This document shows positions 53,201-62,153 of a stretch of 64,000 nt of DNA, piece after piece. How positions within the stretch are numbered: the first letter of the stretch is position 1; every line of letters begins with the position of its first letter. Under the pieces are notes generated by a model, which saw only the letters and a program-made list of their open reading frames with translations, did no database searches and was not told the origin of the DNA. This stretch comes from Opisthocomus hoazin (taxonomy: Eukaryota > Chordata > Aves > Opisthocomiformes > Opisthocomidae): NCBI RefSeq assembly GCF_030867145.1, contig NC_134454.1, positions 64,896,308 through 64,960,307 on the forward strand, in the 5' to 3' direction. The translations under genes were made by a program, and so were the position numbers.

Positions 53201-53881
53201 CACTAATTCATCCCGCTCGATCCTGCAAAGCAGTGTATCGACGCATGGTGAAAGCAGGTAGCCTTCACTGGGACAGGTTACACTCCCAGACACAAAAACG
53301 AACCAAAGTCCGCAACAACGCAGAAACTTGCAGCCCACATTGACGGCACAGCTAAAGGAGAAGAAAAGCACAAGTGGTACCTTTCGGAGCTCTCCAGGAG
53401 TTGTTTATAGGATTCACTGTCAGAGGAGCACCAGAAAACTTGGCGTACGCCTGCAATAAAGATTGCGGGGGGAAAAAAATCCAGTCACTATTTGTAAGAA
53501 AAGTGTAAGACAACATTTCATCGAAAGCCACCGCTCCCTGCCGGGACGAAGCCGGGGCCCTCGCCGTGCCACCCTGCCAGGCCCCGCCGCAGGCCCAGCC
53601 GCCATCACGTCCCACCCCCGGCCGCGCACGGCGGCAGCGGCGGGTCCCTCTCCCGCCACAGGCCCGGCCTCAGGGCTACCGGGGCCGGTGGGGGAAGAGC
53701 CCCGCGGACGGCCGTGCCGGCGGCGGGCAAGCCCCGGGGCGCCGTCCCTCCCCGCTCCCCTCCCTTCCTCCCGGGGCGGGTGGCGGCCGCCGGCCGTTAC
53801 CATGACGGTTAGAGACTCCGGGTGCAGCGACGGCAGCCCCCAGTCGCCTCCCCAGCAGCTCAGCTCCATGGGAGTCGCCAT
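44119..53881 (-). CDS. MTX3: Metaxin-3, complete, nine coding exons
   Basis: Nine exons join without a frame break into a 312-residue protein: 53881-53801, 53450-53381, 50326-50250, 48715-48623, 47594-47412, 47264-47188, 46317-46160, 45739-45651 and 44229-44119. All introns are GT-AG. The N-terminus carries the metaxin signature [13 protein letters not shown] (residues 6-18) followed by AYAKFSG, the thioredoxin-like GST-N/Tom37 half. HTFWVE (109-114), KPWFAS (123-128) and [11 protein letters not shown] (about 198-208) mark the helical GST-C half. The C-terminus is polar (NRLSP-stop) with no membrane anchor, unlike MTX1. Metaxins associate with the mitochondrial outer membrane and the SAM/MICOS import and assembly machinery; the specific role of MTX3 is poorly defined. 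Length matches vertebrate MTX3. MTX1 is the alternative, but the missing C-terminal anchor and the THBS4 neighbour favour MTX3. The start is the first ATG in the CpG island; a second in-frame ATG is residue 5. Confidence 0.95.
44855..45000 (-). repeat. Old CR1-like 3' fragment in MTX3 intron 8
   Basis: The plus strand has ACAGAAGACAGCACAGGGTAG, a GTCTAGCCCATCCTG block, and a CTGACAAATGTCTACGTAACCC block followed by a TTCCACAGCCACATTT-like end. This follows the order of an older CR1 subfamily 3' region read in reverse. It is heavily diverged, so subfamily and exact edges are uncertain. Confidence 0.5.
45651..45739 (-). CDS. MTX3: MTX3 coding exon 8
   Basis: The exon is 89 nt, acceptor CTCTCCAG. 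It encodes the end of codon 247 to residue 276 ([16 protein letters not shown] ... NLIEK). The donor reads AAG|GTTACT rather than GTRAGT, a weak but GT-type site. The frame continues correctly into exon 9. Confidence 0.9.
46160..46317 (-). CDS. MTX3: MTX3 coding exon 7
   Basis: The exon is 158 nt, acceptor CTTTTCAG and donor GTAAGT. It completes Thr194 and encodes [18 protein letters not shown] and [13 protein letters not shown] up to the first base of codon 247. This is the best-conserved part of the metaxin C-terminal domain. Confidence 0.95.
47188..47264 (-). CDS. MTX3: MTX3 coding exon 6
   Basis: The exon is 77 nt, acceptor CATCAG and donor GTGAGT, encoding residues 169-193 plus two bases of Thr194. 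The segment [17 protein letters not shown] leads to SQFFFGD, the characteristic metaxin GST-C helix and turn. Confidence 0.93.
47412..47594 (-). CDS. MTX3: MTX3 coding exon 5
   Basis: The exon is 183 nt (61 codons, phase 0 on both sides), acceptor TTGATACAG and donor GTATGT. It encodes residues 108-168 with [25 protein letters not shown] and LTEVEAQ. It is the longest coding exon and strongly metaxin-like. Confidence 0.95.
48623..48715 (-). CDS. MTX3: MTX3 coding exon 4
   Basis: The exon is 93 nt (31 codons, phase 0 on both sides), acceptor TTTGTAG and donor GTAAGT. It encodes residues 77-107, starting [16 protein letters not shown] and ending EEKLLPAL, as expected for the linker into the helical domain. 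Confidence 0.93.
50250..50326 (-). CDS. MTX3: MTX3 coding exon 3
   Basis: The exon is 77 nt, acceptor GCCTTCTAG and donor GTAGGT, encoding the end of codon 51 through residue 76 (DVPVL... to ...NFLRKQ). Its acceptor lies only about 90 bp from the start of an antisense CR1 in intron 2, so the polypyrimidine and branch region is squeezed between exon and repeat. Confidence 0.93.
50414..51918 (+). mobile_element. CR1 LINE, 5'-truncated, antisense in MTX3 intron 2
   Basis: The element runs from the RT finger region to the 3' terminal repeats (ATCTACGATTCTATGATTCT at 51902-51921). It starts about 90 bp upstream, in MTX3 terms, of the exon 3 acceptor, and is transcribed antisense relative to itself in MTX3 pre-mRNA. 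Its 3' end (AAAAAACGCG, TGTGGCACTTTGGGACATGG) differs from that of the 20 kb and 62 kb copies, so it belongs to another CR1 subfamily. Confidence 0.93.
50417..51765 (+). pseudogene. Broken CR1 reverse-transcriptase frame
   Basis: The frame reads [19 protein letters not shown] ... QHGFMK up to about 50685, where loss of one base shifts it. It continues in the next frame from [13 protein letters not shown] to NRLP-stop at 51765. In the catalytic motif FADD is replaced by SAGD ([11 protein letters not shown]), losing the first of the catalytic Asp pair. The [14 protein letters not shown] and C-terminal CR1 motifs remain. Dead element; no host function implied. Confidence 0.9.
53381..53450 (-). 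CDS. MTX3: MTX3 coding exon 2
   Basis: The exon is 70 nt, with acceptor TTATTGCAG ending at 53451 and donor GTACCA starting at 53380. It encodes residues 28-50 plus one base of codon 51. [10 protein letters not shown] at its start is the conserved continuation of the metaxin N-terminal fold. Confidence 0.93.
53801..53881 (-). CDS. MTX3: MTX3 coding exon 1
   Basis: This exon gives 27 codons, from the ATG at 53881-53879 to a final ATG (Met27) directly before the donor GTAACG at 53800 and below, so it ends in phase 0. It encodes the conserved [10 protein letters not shown] motif. It lies inside a CpG island. Confidence 0.93.
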
Positions 53882-53884
53882 CTT
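53874..53884 (-). promoter_or_regulatory. YY1-type motif overlapping the MTX3 start codon
   Basis: The minus strand reads AAGATGGCGAC, matching the YY1 consensus AANATGGCGNC, with its ATG being the MTX3 initiator. In many TATA-less housekeeping promoters such sites lie just downstream of the transcription start and set its position. Binding here is inferred from the motif alone. Confidence 0.6.
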
Positions 53885-54190
53885 GTCCGCCGGCCCGGGG
53901 AGCGCCGCGCCGCCGCCTTCGCATGGCGGCGCCCGAGCGCCCCCGGCCGCCCCTCGGGGCGGGAGAAGGCGGCGGAGGGCGTGCGCGCCTCGGGGCCCGC
54001 GGCCGGGCTGGGACCCTATGGCCGGGCGGCGGCCGGCGGAGCCTGGGCCCCTGTGGCCGGGAGGCGGCGGGCCCGGCGGAAGGGGTGACCTGAGGCGCCG
54101 CCGTTTCCCGCCTGGAACGGGGCGGCCGGCGCTGCCGCAGCGCTGAGCCGCAGCTCCCCGGCTCCGTTCCCGCAGACGGAGCGGTGGCTT

Positions 54191-55772
54191 TCGATGAAAT
54201 GCGGTGAGTAGTCGCCAGCAATTTGGCTATAGAAGTGAGGAGCGCTGATGGCAGGGTACCGGTTTTGACCAGGTGACAAGGATAACCCATCCAGCGTGGG
54301 TGGTTTACTGTGGACATTTGAAGGCATCGAGCTGTCGGCCGCTCCGTTTCGGCGTTCGTGCAGACGCGCCACAGCACTTCTAAGCAGTAAGTCAAGTAAA
54401 ACCTTTCTGTCCTTCCCACAGAAGGAAAAAATATCACACACTGACTTAAAAAACCCGGCACTGACCACCCTTGCTCAGGTCTCCCATGCACAGAGACGAG
54501 GAGGGTGAGGGCAAAGCTGCCTCTGTCCTCCCCGCCACCCCCAGCCAGTGGCTTCGCATCTGCGTGAATTTGTGGCAGAACGTGTCGTGATAAAAATCCA
54601 TGACACAGATCTGAGATCGTTCAGCTCCAGTTCACAAGGAACATGGGAGAAGAAGCACGTAGCCATTTTTTGCCTCAGAAAAATACACAACTGACGATGT
54701 TAACAGTAGTAAATTATTTTTGGGGTTTTTTAAATGGCTGCATTACATTTCTCCCTGTAAAGACGTACTTAAGGTACATTTTCTGAAAGACACCTTTCTT
54801 CTCTTTCCCTCCCTACAGGGACCAACTACCTCCCAGTCAGCCTGCCCAGGTACTTTGCTTTGGGCTGCGCACTGTACGGTCGCCTCTCTGAGACCTGCAA
54901 GCGCTGAAGGAAAAGGTGGCTGCCAGCGGCTGTGATCACAAACATCTGTGTCTGTCACAGGGGTGAGCCAGATTATGGCTCTTCTTAAGCCAGGCCCCGA
55001 GAAGGCTTAGGAGGTAGAGAGGAGAGTAAACTTTCTTCACATTGCCTCAGGGCACAATTCATCTCTCTGCTGTTGTTGTGCAGTCCAGAGCAAAGATGGA
55101 AAAAAAGGCAATCTCCATCTTCCCTCCCCCATCCACAAGCTCCTCAGGAACTTTTTCCTCTCAGTTGCCTTAGTGGAATTCCTATTAGTGTAAATGAAAA
55201 GTAAATAGGTGCACTGACAATGGATATATGCCTTGTCTTGAAAAACTGGGGCTTCAATGTGTGTTTCTGAAAAAGCAAAACTTCTGAAACCTGTGTTCGA
55301 AACCTTATGTTCCACAAAATTTTCATGAAAATGTGGCAGGACCAAACCCCAGAAGGGTCGACACAAATATGGAAGGATGTGGTTTAGAGCTGATAATTCA
55401 CTTGCATTAACACTTCCGTATCTTAATTGCCCATGAATTCTGATTTTTAATCATCCATATAATCCCATAAAAACAGTGAGTCTCCTACTGCATATTAGGA
55501 GCAAAATATGAAAACTGAAAGCAGCAGGGATTCCTTTCTACTTCCCCTACCCTATTACTTGGAATTCAGACAAGTCACGGACAGTTGTGTAAAGCAAAAC
55601 CTGTAATGTTGGCAGCTCCCCTGTATTCTGTACACTTAGAATTTTATCGATTTGTGTAAAGTAAGCAGGACAGACATTTTAACAGTTAAGTGAGTTAAGC
55701 TGGAGTTTCTACTTCAGCGAATACACAAGAGTGAAATAGCAATAGCTATCATTCCATTGTTTTTATTGGAAA
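54191..55772. other. MTX3-THBS4 spacer, left part
   Basis: Unique-looking sequence between the MTX3 island and the first LTR. No exon, RNA gene or recognised repeat. It could contain regulatory sequence of either gene, but nothing specific is visible. Confidence 0.45.
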
Positions 55773-56300
55773 TGACAGCTAGAAGGTCAGACAGCCCCTC
55801 CCAACAGCAGACAAATGCTGTGCTTCATTGTCCCCACTCAGCATGGGGCGGCAATAAGGAGGGCGGCAGATGCTTGCTGTGAACCCCCACCCTCGCAACA
55901 GGGGAAGAGGAGAAGGAGGAAAAGGGAGAGAGACTTACAAACTGAACATGAAAACAGCTTTACTACTAATAATAAGACAGAGAATGCAAAATACACAGAA
56001 CACGGGAAATCCCGGACCGGACTCTCCGGTAGGCAGGAACTGTGTTCTGGAATGCACGGATCGGGATCTGGATCAGGATCGCAGGCAGGACAGCCAGCAG
56101 GGTCCTCTGCAGAAGCCGGCCATGGACGAAGAGAGTGAGACCCTCGTGATCCCCCAGCTTTAAACTGAGTGTGACGTGCACGGTGCGGAATACCACGTTG
56201 GTCAGTACCGGGTCGGCTGTTCTGTCCGTCCCTCCCTGCAAGTGTGACCCTCTATGGCTCCTCGCTCGCGGGACCTTAGAGTTCTGTCGGTGACCTTGGC
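55773..56300 (-). mobile_element. LTR-like element of an avian endogenous retrovirus, family B, minus strand
   Basis: Read on the minus strand, a core CACGTCACACTCAGTTTAAA is followed by GCTGGGGGATCACGAGGG, then, about 150 bp on, TTATTATTAGTAGTAAAGCT and a pyrimidine-rich CTCTCTCCC/CTTCTCCTC block. This order (CRE-like core, TTTAAA box, GGGG, ATTA/AGTAAA poly(A) zone, CT-rich tail) parallels the family A LTRs though the sequence differs. The minus-strand 3' edge is near 55773 (GCTGTCA); the 5' edge near 56300 is approximate. No internal viral genes are seen. Confidence 0.6.
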
Positions 56301-57199
56301 TGCTGTAGTGATAAACAGGGGCCTTTTCTGCCTTCGATTCCTATTGTTAGCTCAATATAACTGTGAATATCAGGTGTTACCAGCTTTGGGGTGGACACTG
56401 TAAAATATGCAGCCAGCTTTAGGTAACTGCATTTTTTTAGTTACCTAAATTTTTTTAGTTATCTAGAAGAACTTGGCTGTAAGGACAATTTCCTAAAAGA
56501 GAATCGGTTCTGTCTTAACCAAAACCAGCACATTTGTGAAAATCCCTTAAAGAAGTTTGTGCTTGAGCACAAAATCCCATTCAGCCTGTAGCATACTCCA
56601 GTAATAAAACTCTGCATAGAAATGAAAACTGGAGAAGTTGCAGTGACCTTTATGTGTACTGGCTATGTTCATCTAAACATGGACTTAAGCTTCTGTTTTT
56701 ATAGATTGTGAACTGGTTCCCTTCTGTTACATTGCACTGTGTGGCATGCTCTGTTTGCCACATACTGCTTCCATGTGCATTCGTGCTGAAAAAGCACAAA
56801 GAATAAGCAGATGTAGAGCACGAACAGAATATGGCCCTCACAAATCTAACACTAATGAGTATATAATGCAACAAACACGATCCTCCTCCCACAGGGTCGA
56901 TCAGCATCAGTGCAAGAGAGTCCTTTGTAAATCAGAAGTGAAACATGGTCAGTTAAAATTATTTAACAAATATTTGTGTCAGAGAAGGGAATTTTTCAAG
57001 AGAACATTTTGTATTGATAGAAGGGATCATAAGAAACATGAAACTATAACAAAGTAGCTTTAATGATATTTTCTAGTTGTTAGCAGTTTTTATTATTACA
57101 GTTCATATTCTTGCATACATAATAATCTAATGCTGCAACTGTTGTACTAACCTCTGTTTCGAATACATGTAGGCTACAATCCTTAAAAGAAAAAGAGGG
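56301..57199. other. MTX3-THBS4 spacer between two LTR-like elements
   Basis: AT-rich sequence of about 0.9 kb without recognisable gag, pol or env-like sequence. The two flanking LTR-like elements are in opposite orientation and of different type, so this is not a proviral interior. Confidence 0.4.
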
Positions 57200-57810
57200 A
57201 TTGATACCTGTGAATGTAGCGAATGTAGTAGATGTAGCGGATGTAGATATAAGTTATCAGTTTAAGTCATCAGAAACATTGCAGAACAGATGAATTAAAA
57301 TCGAAGCAAGTCTTGGTTCTCTGTGGATAATTGGGATAGCTGTAGGATAAGAGATTCCACACCAGACAGCTCGGCCTTGGGAGAGAAGATGCGCTGAGCT
57401 AGAGAAATAAAGAGGCACCAAGAGGGCAACAAGACCAGAACAAAACAACCTGGAAGGACATGGTATACGTGATCTTAGAACTGAGTTTGCTCAAAAACAA
57501 AGGTCAACAAGTGGACACCGTGATGAAGAGTACGAGCCTTCCTCTGAAGACCCCTGACAACCACCCGGAGGTGCCAACAGACATGCGTGAAAGACATTAA
57601 CGTATGCTAATTAGTTCTTGGGAAAGCCATGATTATGCTAAGCATTTCTCAGAAATATAATGAATATGTATATTGTGACTGTATTTAACTTGAAATGACA
57701 GGGTGTTTGGTGCGCATGTGTGGAGGAGAGATCCCCTGTGTGCCTGGTGCCGTAATAAAGGACACCTGCGTACCAGCATACATTGTACTGTTAGGTTATT
57801 ACCGGATCTT
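57200..57810 (+). mobile_element. LTR-like element of an avian endogenous retrovirus, family C, plus strand
   Basis: The right half has typical avian LTR R/U5 features: TGTTTGGTGCGCATGTGTGG, AGAGATCCCCTGTGTGCC, then GCCGTAATAAAGGACACCTG with the AATAAA poly(A) signal at about 57754-57759. U3-like text upstream includes CAACCACCCGGAGGTGCC. The left edge is uncertain; a 9-bp tandem repeat lies at 57212-57248. No internal viral sequence seen, so probably a solo LTR. Confidence 0.55.
57212..57248 (+). repeat. Short 9-bp tandem repeat
   Basis: Four imperfect copies of GAATGTAGC/GATGTAGCG in a row. It may mark the start of the adjacent LTR-like element or be an independent minisatellite seed. Confidence 0.7.
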
Positions 57811-59559
57811 CGAAATCAGTATGTTCTGATAGACTCCAATAAATTACACAGGAAATGGTTGCAAACAATTGATGGTGTTCCCTTAGATAGATGAAAGCAA
57901 AATTTTACTATCCTTTTATTCCCCCCTTTTTTTTGTTTGCTGTAGTCACTGAATAGTTCAATACAGAACTGCAGTGTTTTGCAGACCTTCATGATATTTT
58001 GATGTCAGGCATTCAAGCCTATGTTTTCAAAGAATGCTCTTTGGTGATGAACGGCTTCTTCTTAGTAGAGCAACATCAGCGCTGCTCTAGTTCCATGTGT
58101 TAGCCTCTGGAGCCCTGTGCTGTCTCCGTCCTTTAGGCTGAGGATGAGTTCTGCACTGAGACTTCTTTCTCAGGAGCTTGCGGTGCTCTAAGTCCTTCCT
58201 GCTTCTTTTTTTTTTGGCTCCATGTCCTTGACTCCACTCTAGGCCCTTTCAGCCTCCTTCTTTCTCCCTGCACCACCAGGCCACTCGGCACCTGCCGCTC
58301 CGTTTTTCTCCCTCCACAGTGGAGCTCTCTGCCAGCCCGCTGACACCACATCACCCTGTCACTCCCACCGCAGGGGCAAGGATGGTGGGAGTGAATCCGC
58401 GGCGTTTCTTGCTGTGTGGAGACACACGTGGAGGAATGGCAGGGTGAGGAGGAGGAATGGCACTACGCTGGGACACACTGGAGGTGGGGGAGCACCCTTC
58501 AGTCTGGCGATGGGCAGAGGAAGAAATGAGCAACTGAAGGAGTGGGTCAACACTGTTACGCCAGCAAGCCGAGTAGGGTGCGTATGGGGTATTTACCACG
58601 CTGGGGGGACAGCTGAAGGGCATGTGAACGCAGGCCAGCTGAAGGCATTTGAAAACCCCACGGTGCTCGTGTCAGAGAGGAGCCCACTCCCATGCTCCGT
58701 GGCGTGGCGGAGCCGGTCGGGCAGACCCTTCGCAGCCCCAGCCCTGCAGCCCCAGCCCCGCAGCATGCTGCATCTCGCACACAGTGAGACCCCAGGGGCT
58801 GTCCTCCGCAGGGCTCGTTAGCTGTGCATGCCAAGCCGTGAGACTGAACATTCACCAACACTAGTTCTCTCACTTCATGTAAAATCTCCCTCCTATTGCC
58901 TTCCTTCTTTCTCTGATGTAAATAACATCAGACAGCTCCAGCTACTCCAGCTGCGTGCTGGGCAGCAAGCTGCGCGGGGGCCAGTTGTGGCTCCTTCGTT
59001 TTCCTCTGACGTGACAGCCGTCCGTCTGCAGGGCAGCAGCACATGGAGAGGCGCAGGACAGCAAGGGCTGTGCAGCAGCTTGGGAAGCCCACCACACACC
59101 GTTGGCTCCCGCGCAGGAGAAGCACCTTGCAGCTCTTCTACTGCCGCGGGGTCCCGTGGGAGACCCCTTCCTCGGCGAGCAGAAATCACGGGGCCGGGGT
59201 GAGGCGGGGTGGCCTGCCCAGTGGGCAGCTTCACGTGGGCATGGAGGAGACCAGCTGAACAGCTGCTCAGCCCCAAAGGGGCTTGCTTGCTTGCCGGTTT
59301 TCTCAATGTCTGCAGTGCAGAGGCTAGAGTTTTCTGGAGTGGAGGAGAAACAATGGGATAACGACAAGCTGGGGGCACAAACAATACTGAAAATTGCAGA
59401 AGGTTTCTTTCAAAACTAACGTTGGTGAAGTCATCGGCTCTGGGGGTTTGTTGAGCCAGGCAACCTTCTTCAGCAACCTCTGTCCAGTCAGTCTGAGCTC
59501 TTCCAGTGCTCCTGAGCTCTCAGTGAAATGGGGGAGCAGCTGACACGTTCCTCGCTTTC
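57811..59559. other. MTX3-THBS4 spacer, right part
   Basis: GC content rises from left to right toward the THBS4 island. Open frames on both strands at 58.3-59.4 kb lack domain or splice evidence. It may include distal THBS4 promoter sequence. Confidence 0.4.
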
Positions 59560-60530
59560 CCGACTGTGGCAAACTGGGTTCCTAGCAGGCTGACCGGCAA
59601 TCGGCACGACTCCGTTCGGTGACACTCCTTGGTCAGGAAGAGCGGGCTGGTCAAACCCCTGCCGAGCCACAGCCCGCGCACCGGAGCAAGGGCAGCCTGC
59701 ACCCAGCGTCCCGCCGGGCGTCGGTTTTGCTGCACCTCGGCCACACCTCCGGCGCTGCCCGGGCTCAGCCACCCTCACCGGCGCCGGCTCCATCCTGTCT
59801 GCCCCCCAGCCCGCCCGTCCCCGCCCCTCAGGGCTCGGCCGTTCCCCACCGCGGTCCCCCGACGGCGCGGCCCCCGCCCGCCCCGGGGGCCGGGGGAGCC
59901 CCGGCCAATGGCCTGCCGCCTGCCGCCCTCCGTCCCCGGGCCCGGGGGCGGCCCCGTTAAACGGCGGGGAGCGGAGCGGCGCGGCGCGCTGTCCTCCGCC
60001 CTGCCCGGCCCGGCCCGGCCCGCGGCCGCCATGGGGTGCGCGCGCGGCGCCGCCCTGCTGCTCCTGCCGCTCGCGCTGCAGCTGTGCCCGGCCCGCGCCG
60101 CGCCGCCCGCCCCCCGAGGTAAGGCCCCGCCGCCCCCGCGCCCCTCAGGCGGCCGCGCGTCGCCCGCCCCGCGGGTCGCGGCGGCCCGTCCCCGCAGCCG
60201 GGACGGGGGGAGCGGGGCTGGGCGAGTCGCCAGCTCCGCAGGTGCGACGGGAGCCGGGGCTGTGGAGAGCGGCCCCCGTCGGGCGCCCCGCCGCCGGGTG
60301 CCCCGGCCCCATGCTCTGCCCCGCCGGGCCCGCGGTGGGGCCACCCCGTCGGGTCCCCCCCCACCCCAGCGTCAGCGAGAAGCGGGGCTTGCGGGGCCGG
60401 TGGTGCGGGTGCTGGACGCCCGGAGAGCGCTTTCTCAGCTGCAGGTTCTCGTCAATGGGAAGTGAGTCGCCGAGCCGTGACAGCTCGTCGGGAAAGCCGC
60501 GCGTCGTGAAGCGCGGGGGGGGAAAGGGAC
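59560..60530 (+). promoter_or_regulatory. THBS4: CpG-island promoter of THBS4
   Basis: This block is extremely CpG-rich around THBS4 exon 1. A CCAAT box lies at 59905-59909 and GC boxes (CCCCGCCC) near 59818 and 59876. A TTAAAC element near 59957 could be a weak TATA-like box about 75 bp before the ATG. The island extends past the exon 1 donor into the start of intron 1. Confidence 0.7.
60031..60118 (+). CDS. THBS4: Thrombospondin-4, first coding exon (signal peptide)
   Basis: The ATG sits in GCCGCCATGGGG, a near-ideal Kozak context. The exon encodes 29 codons plus one base: a short N-region with Arg5, a Leu-rich hydrophobic core (about residues 7-18) and an Ala/Pro-rich cleavage region, i.e. 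a secretion signal peptide. The donor CGAG|GTAAGG follows at 60119. Thrombospondin-4 is a secreted pentameric, calcium-binding matrix glycoprotein of muscle, tendon and nervous tissue. The conserved domains (laminin-G-like, coiled coil, EGF-like, type 3 repeats, C-terminal lectin-like) must lie in exons right of the window. The assignment rests on the signal peptide's form, exon length, and the position and orientation next to MTX3; the exon alone is too short to prove identity. Confidence 0.75.
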
Positions 60531-62153
60531 CCCCCAAGCCCGGGCGTGCTGCGGCGGCCTTGCGCGCCTGCAGCGAGCCAGGAGCCGCTCCGTGTCCGGG
60601 CGCGCAGAAAGTGAGCGGTGCCGCTCTCTGGGAGCAGCTCCCGACTGGAACCAGCTCAGCTACTGGGTGCAGCAGGAGCTCCGCTCCGGGAGACTTAAAG
60701 CTGCTTCCCTCTGGATTTTTTAACCCCCGCCATTGTCCTACGAAATGGTGTTTGACATTTTAATCCATCATTCCTTACTTCGGTGAAGCAGATCTAAATC
60801 AGACAGCCGATCAGATTCATTTAGCTGCATTTTCAAAAGCCTTTATTAGAGCCCTTCTCGACGGGAAAATATTTCAGAAAATTGTCGTCTTGAGAAGCAG
60901 GGTATTGCTGTATTTTAAAAAACGGAGTCAGATTTCCAGCTTGTCAGGGGCAGTGGCCAGTGAAAGACCCCGCTCTCAACCTGTGAAATTTTCACCTTCT
61001 CACAGTCAGTCAGAAATCGTTGCGGTAGGGTTAGGGTTTCACTCCGGCTGTCTAAGCTGTCATTAATTATCTTGAAAAGTGCGGAACAGCAGTGGAGCAG
61101 TGTTTACATTTATGGTTATTGTGGTTAACTGTGACCGAGTAAGAATCTTGGAAGGTCTCAGAAAGCCGGTGTGACATGGCAGCAGAATTAAGGGAAAGAA
61201 AGGATCTTTTATTCTGACCTCCATCCTCTCCTGTGACACTAATTTCATTCCTCCATGCCACCTCCTCTTAAGGCTTCCCATCATATCTTTCAGTTCCCAT
61301 CTGAAGAGCTGGCCTTGATGTTTTGGGGCAGATCCCCAAAGAGTAGTTTGCCACTGTCTCAAGGTGTAGCTGATACTTTGTTAGCGTTTTCACAGGAAGG
61401 TGAGCAGCTGCCTTCTGAAAAACAGAGAAACCAGGAGTGGGGAGAATTCCTGGCCCAGCTCACGGGTGGGCTCGGTTTAGCCGGGTGGGTATGCATGCTT
61501 GTGCTCAGAGGCATGGCCAAGTCCTTGCTCTTGCTGCACAGTTTGAAACCAGCTGCTTGTGCCTTTCAGCTTCGGCAGTCCTTTTCTATCCATTTGTTTT
61601 CAAGCCTGCCTTTCCAGGAAGAGGAGCAAAAAGATGAGATTCTTCTAAAAACGAAATCTGAAATCCTTATGGATCTTTTATTCTTGTTCCTTCAAACAAG
61701 TAATTGTCTCTGTAAGGTCTAAGCTGTCTCTCTTTGCCAACTCTACTAAGGATGTAGCACAAGTTTTCATAACCCCATTGCTTTTCTGCTAGCCACTTCT
61801 GCTAGCATGTGTGTAATTTACGCTAAAGGATGAATCCAGTCAGTCATGTACTGTGTCTACATGCTGGTCAGTGCAGATATGCCAAGAGAGGGTTCGATAA
61901 CATGGTGCCAAAATATCCGGCTGAGGCAATGTACTTTATAGAACACAACTACCAAACCAATAGAGCATTCTTGTAAATACACAAATTTCATTAAATGTTT
62001 TCTGTAACTGGCCTTTGCCAATGTTTAGTCATTACTTTTATAAGATTTCTCCTATATTTTTAAGTGTTGACTGTGGTGGAGATTAATTAATCTCACAGGA
62101 AGTGATATAAAATCAGCCAATAGACCTAGAAGGACTGGACAAAAGGTATAGTT

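Larger units (their letters stand above)
53530..54190 (-). promoter_or_regulatory. MTX3: CpG-island promoter of MTX3
   Basis: This block is very GC- and CpG-rich with AT-rich flanks. It covers exon 1 and the sequence upstream of the MTX3 ATG. There is no obvious TATA box, which fits a housekeeping promoter. Long open frames on both strands here are composition artefacts. The minus strand reads AAGATGGCGAC across the start codon, a YY1-type element. Confidence 0.75.

Noticed and set aside
53463-54491. Long Pro/Arg/Ala-rich open frames on both strands over the MTX3 promoter
   Set aside because: Composition-driven frames in a CpG island. They overlap each other and the true exon 1, with no domain or splice support.
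55773-57810. A single provirus bounded by two LTRs
   Set aside because: The two LTR-like elements are in opposite orientation, differ in sequence and have only 0.9 kb between them without viral genes.
57703-57894. Open frame with a CxxC...GH pattern resembling a retroviral zinc knuckle
   Set aside because: The spacing is wrong for CCHC, and the segment is better explained as the R/U5 part of an LTR with its AATAAA signal.
59629-60465. A 278-codon open frame spanning THBS4 exon 1
   Set aside because: It runs through the CpG island, upstream leader and the intron 1 donor. Stops are rare because of GC content. Only 60031-60118 fits a real exon. The tail at about 60395-60465 (VVRVLDARRALSQLQ) is mildly protein-like but I could not match it to a family or a spliced exon.
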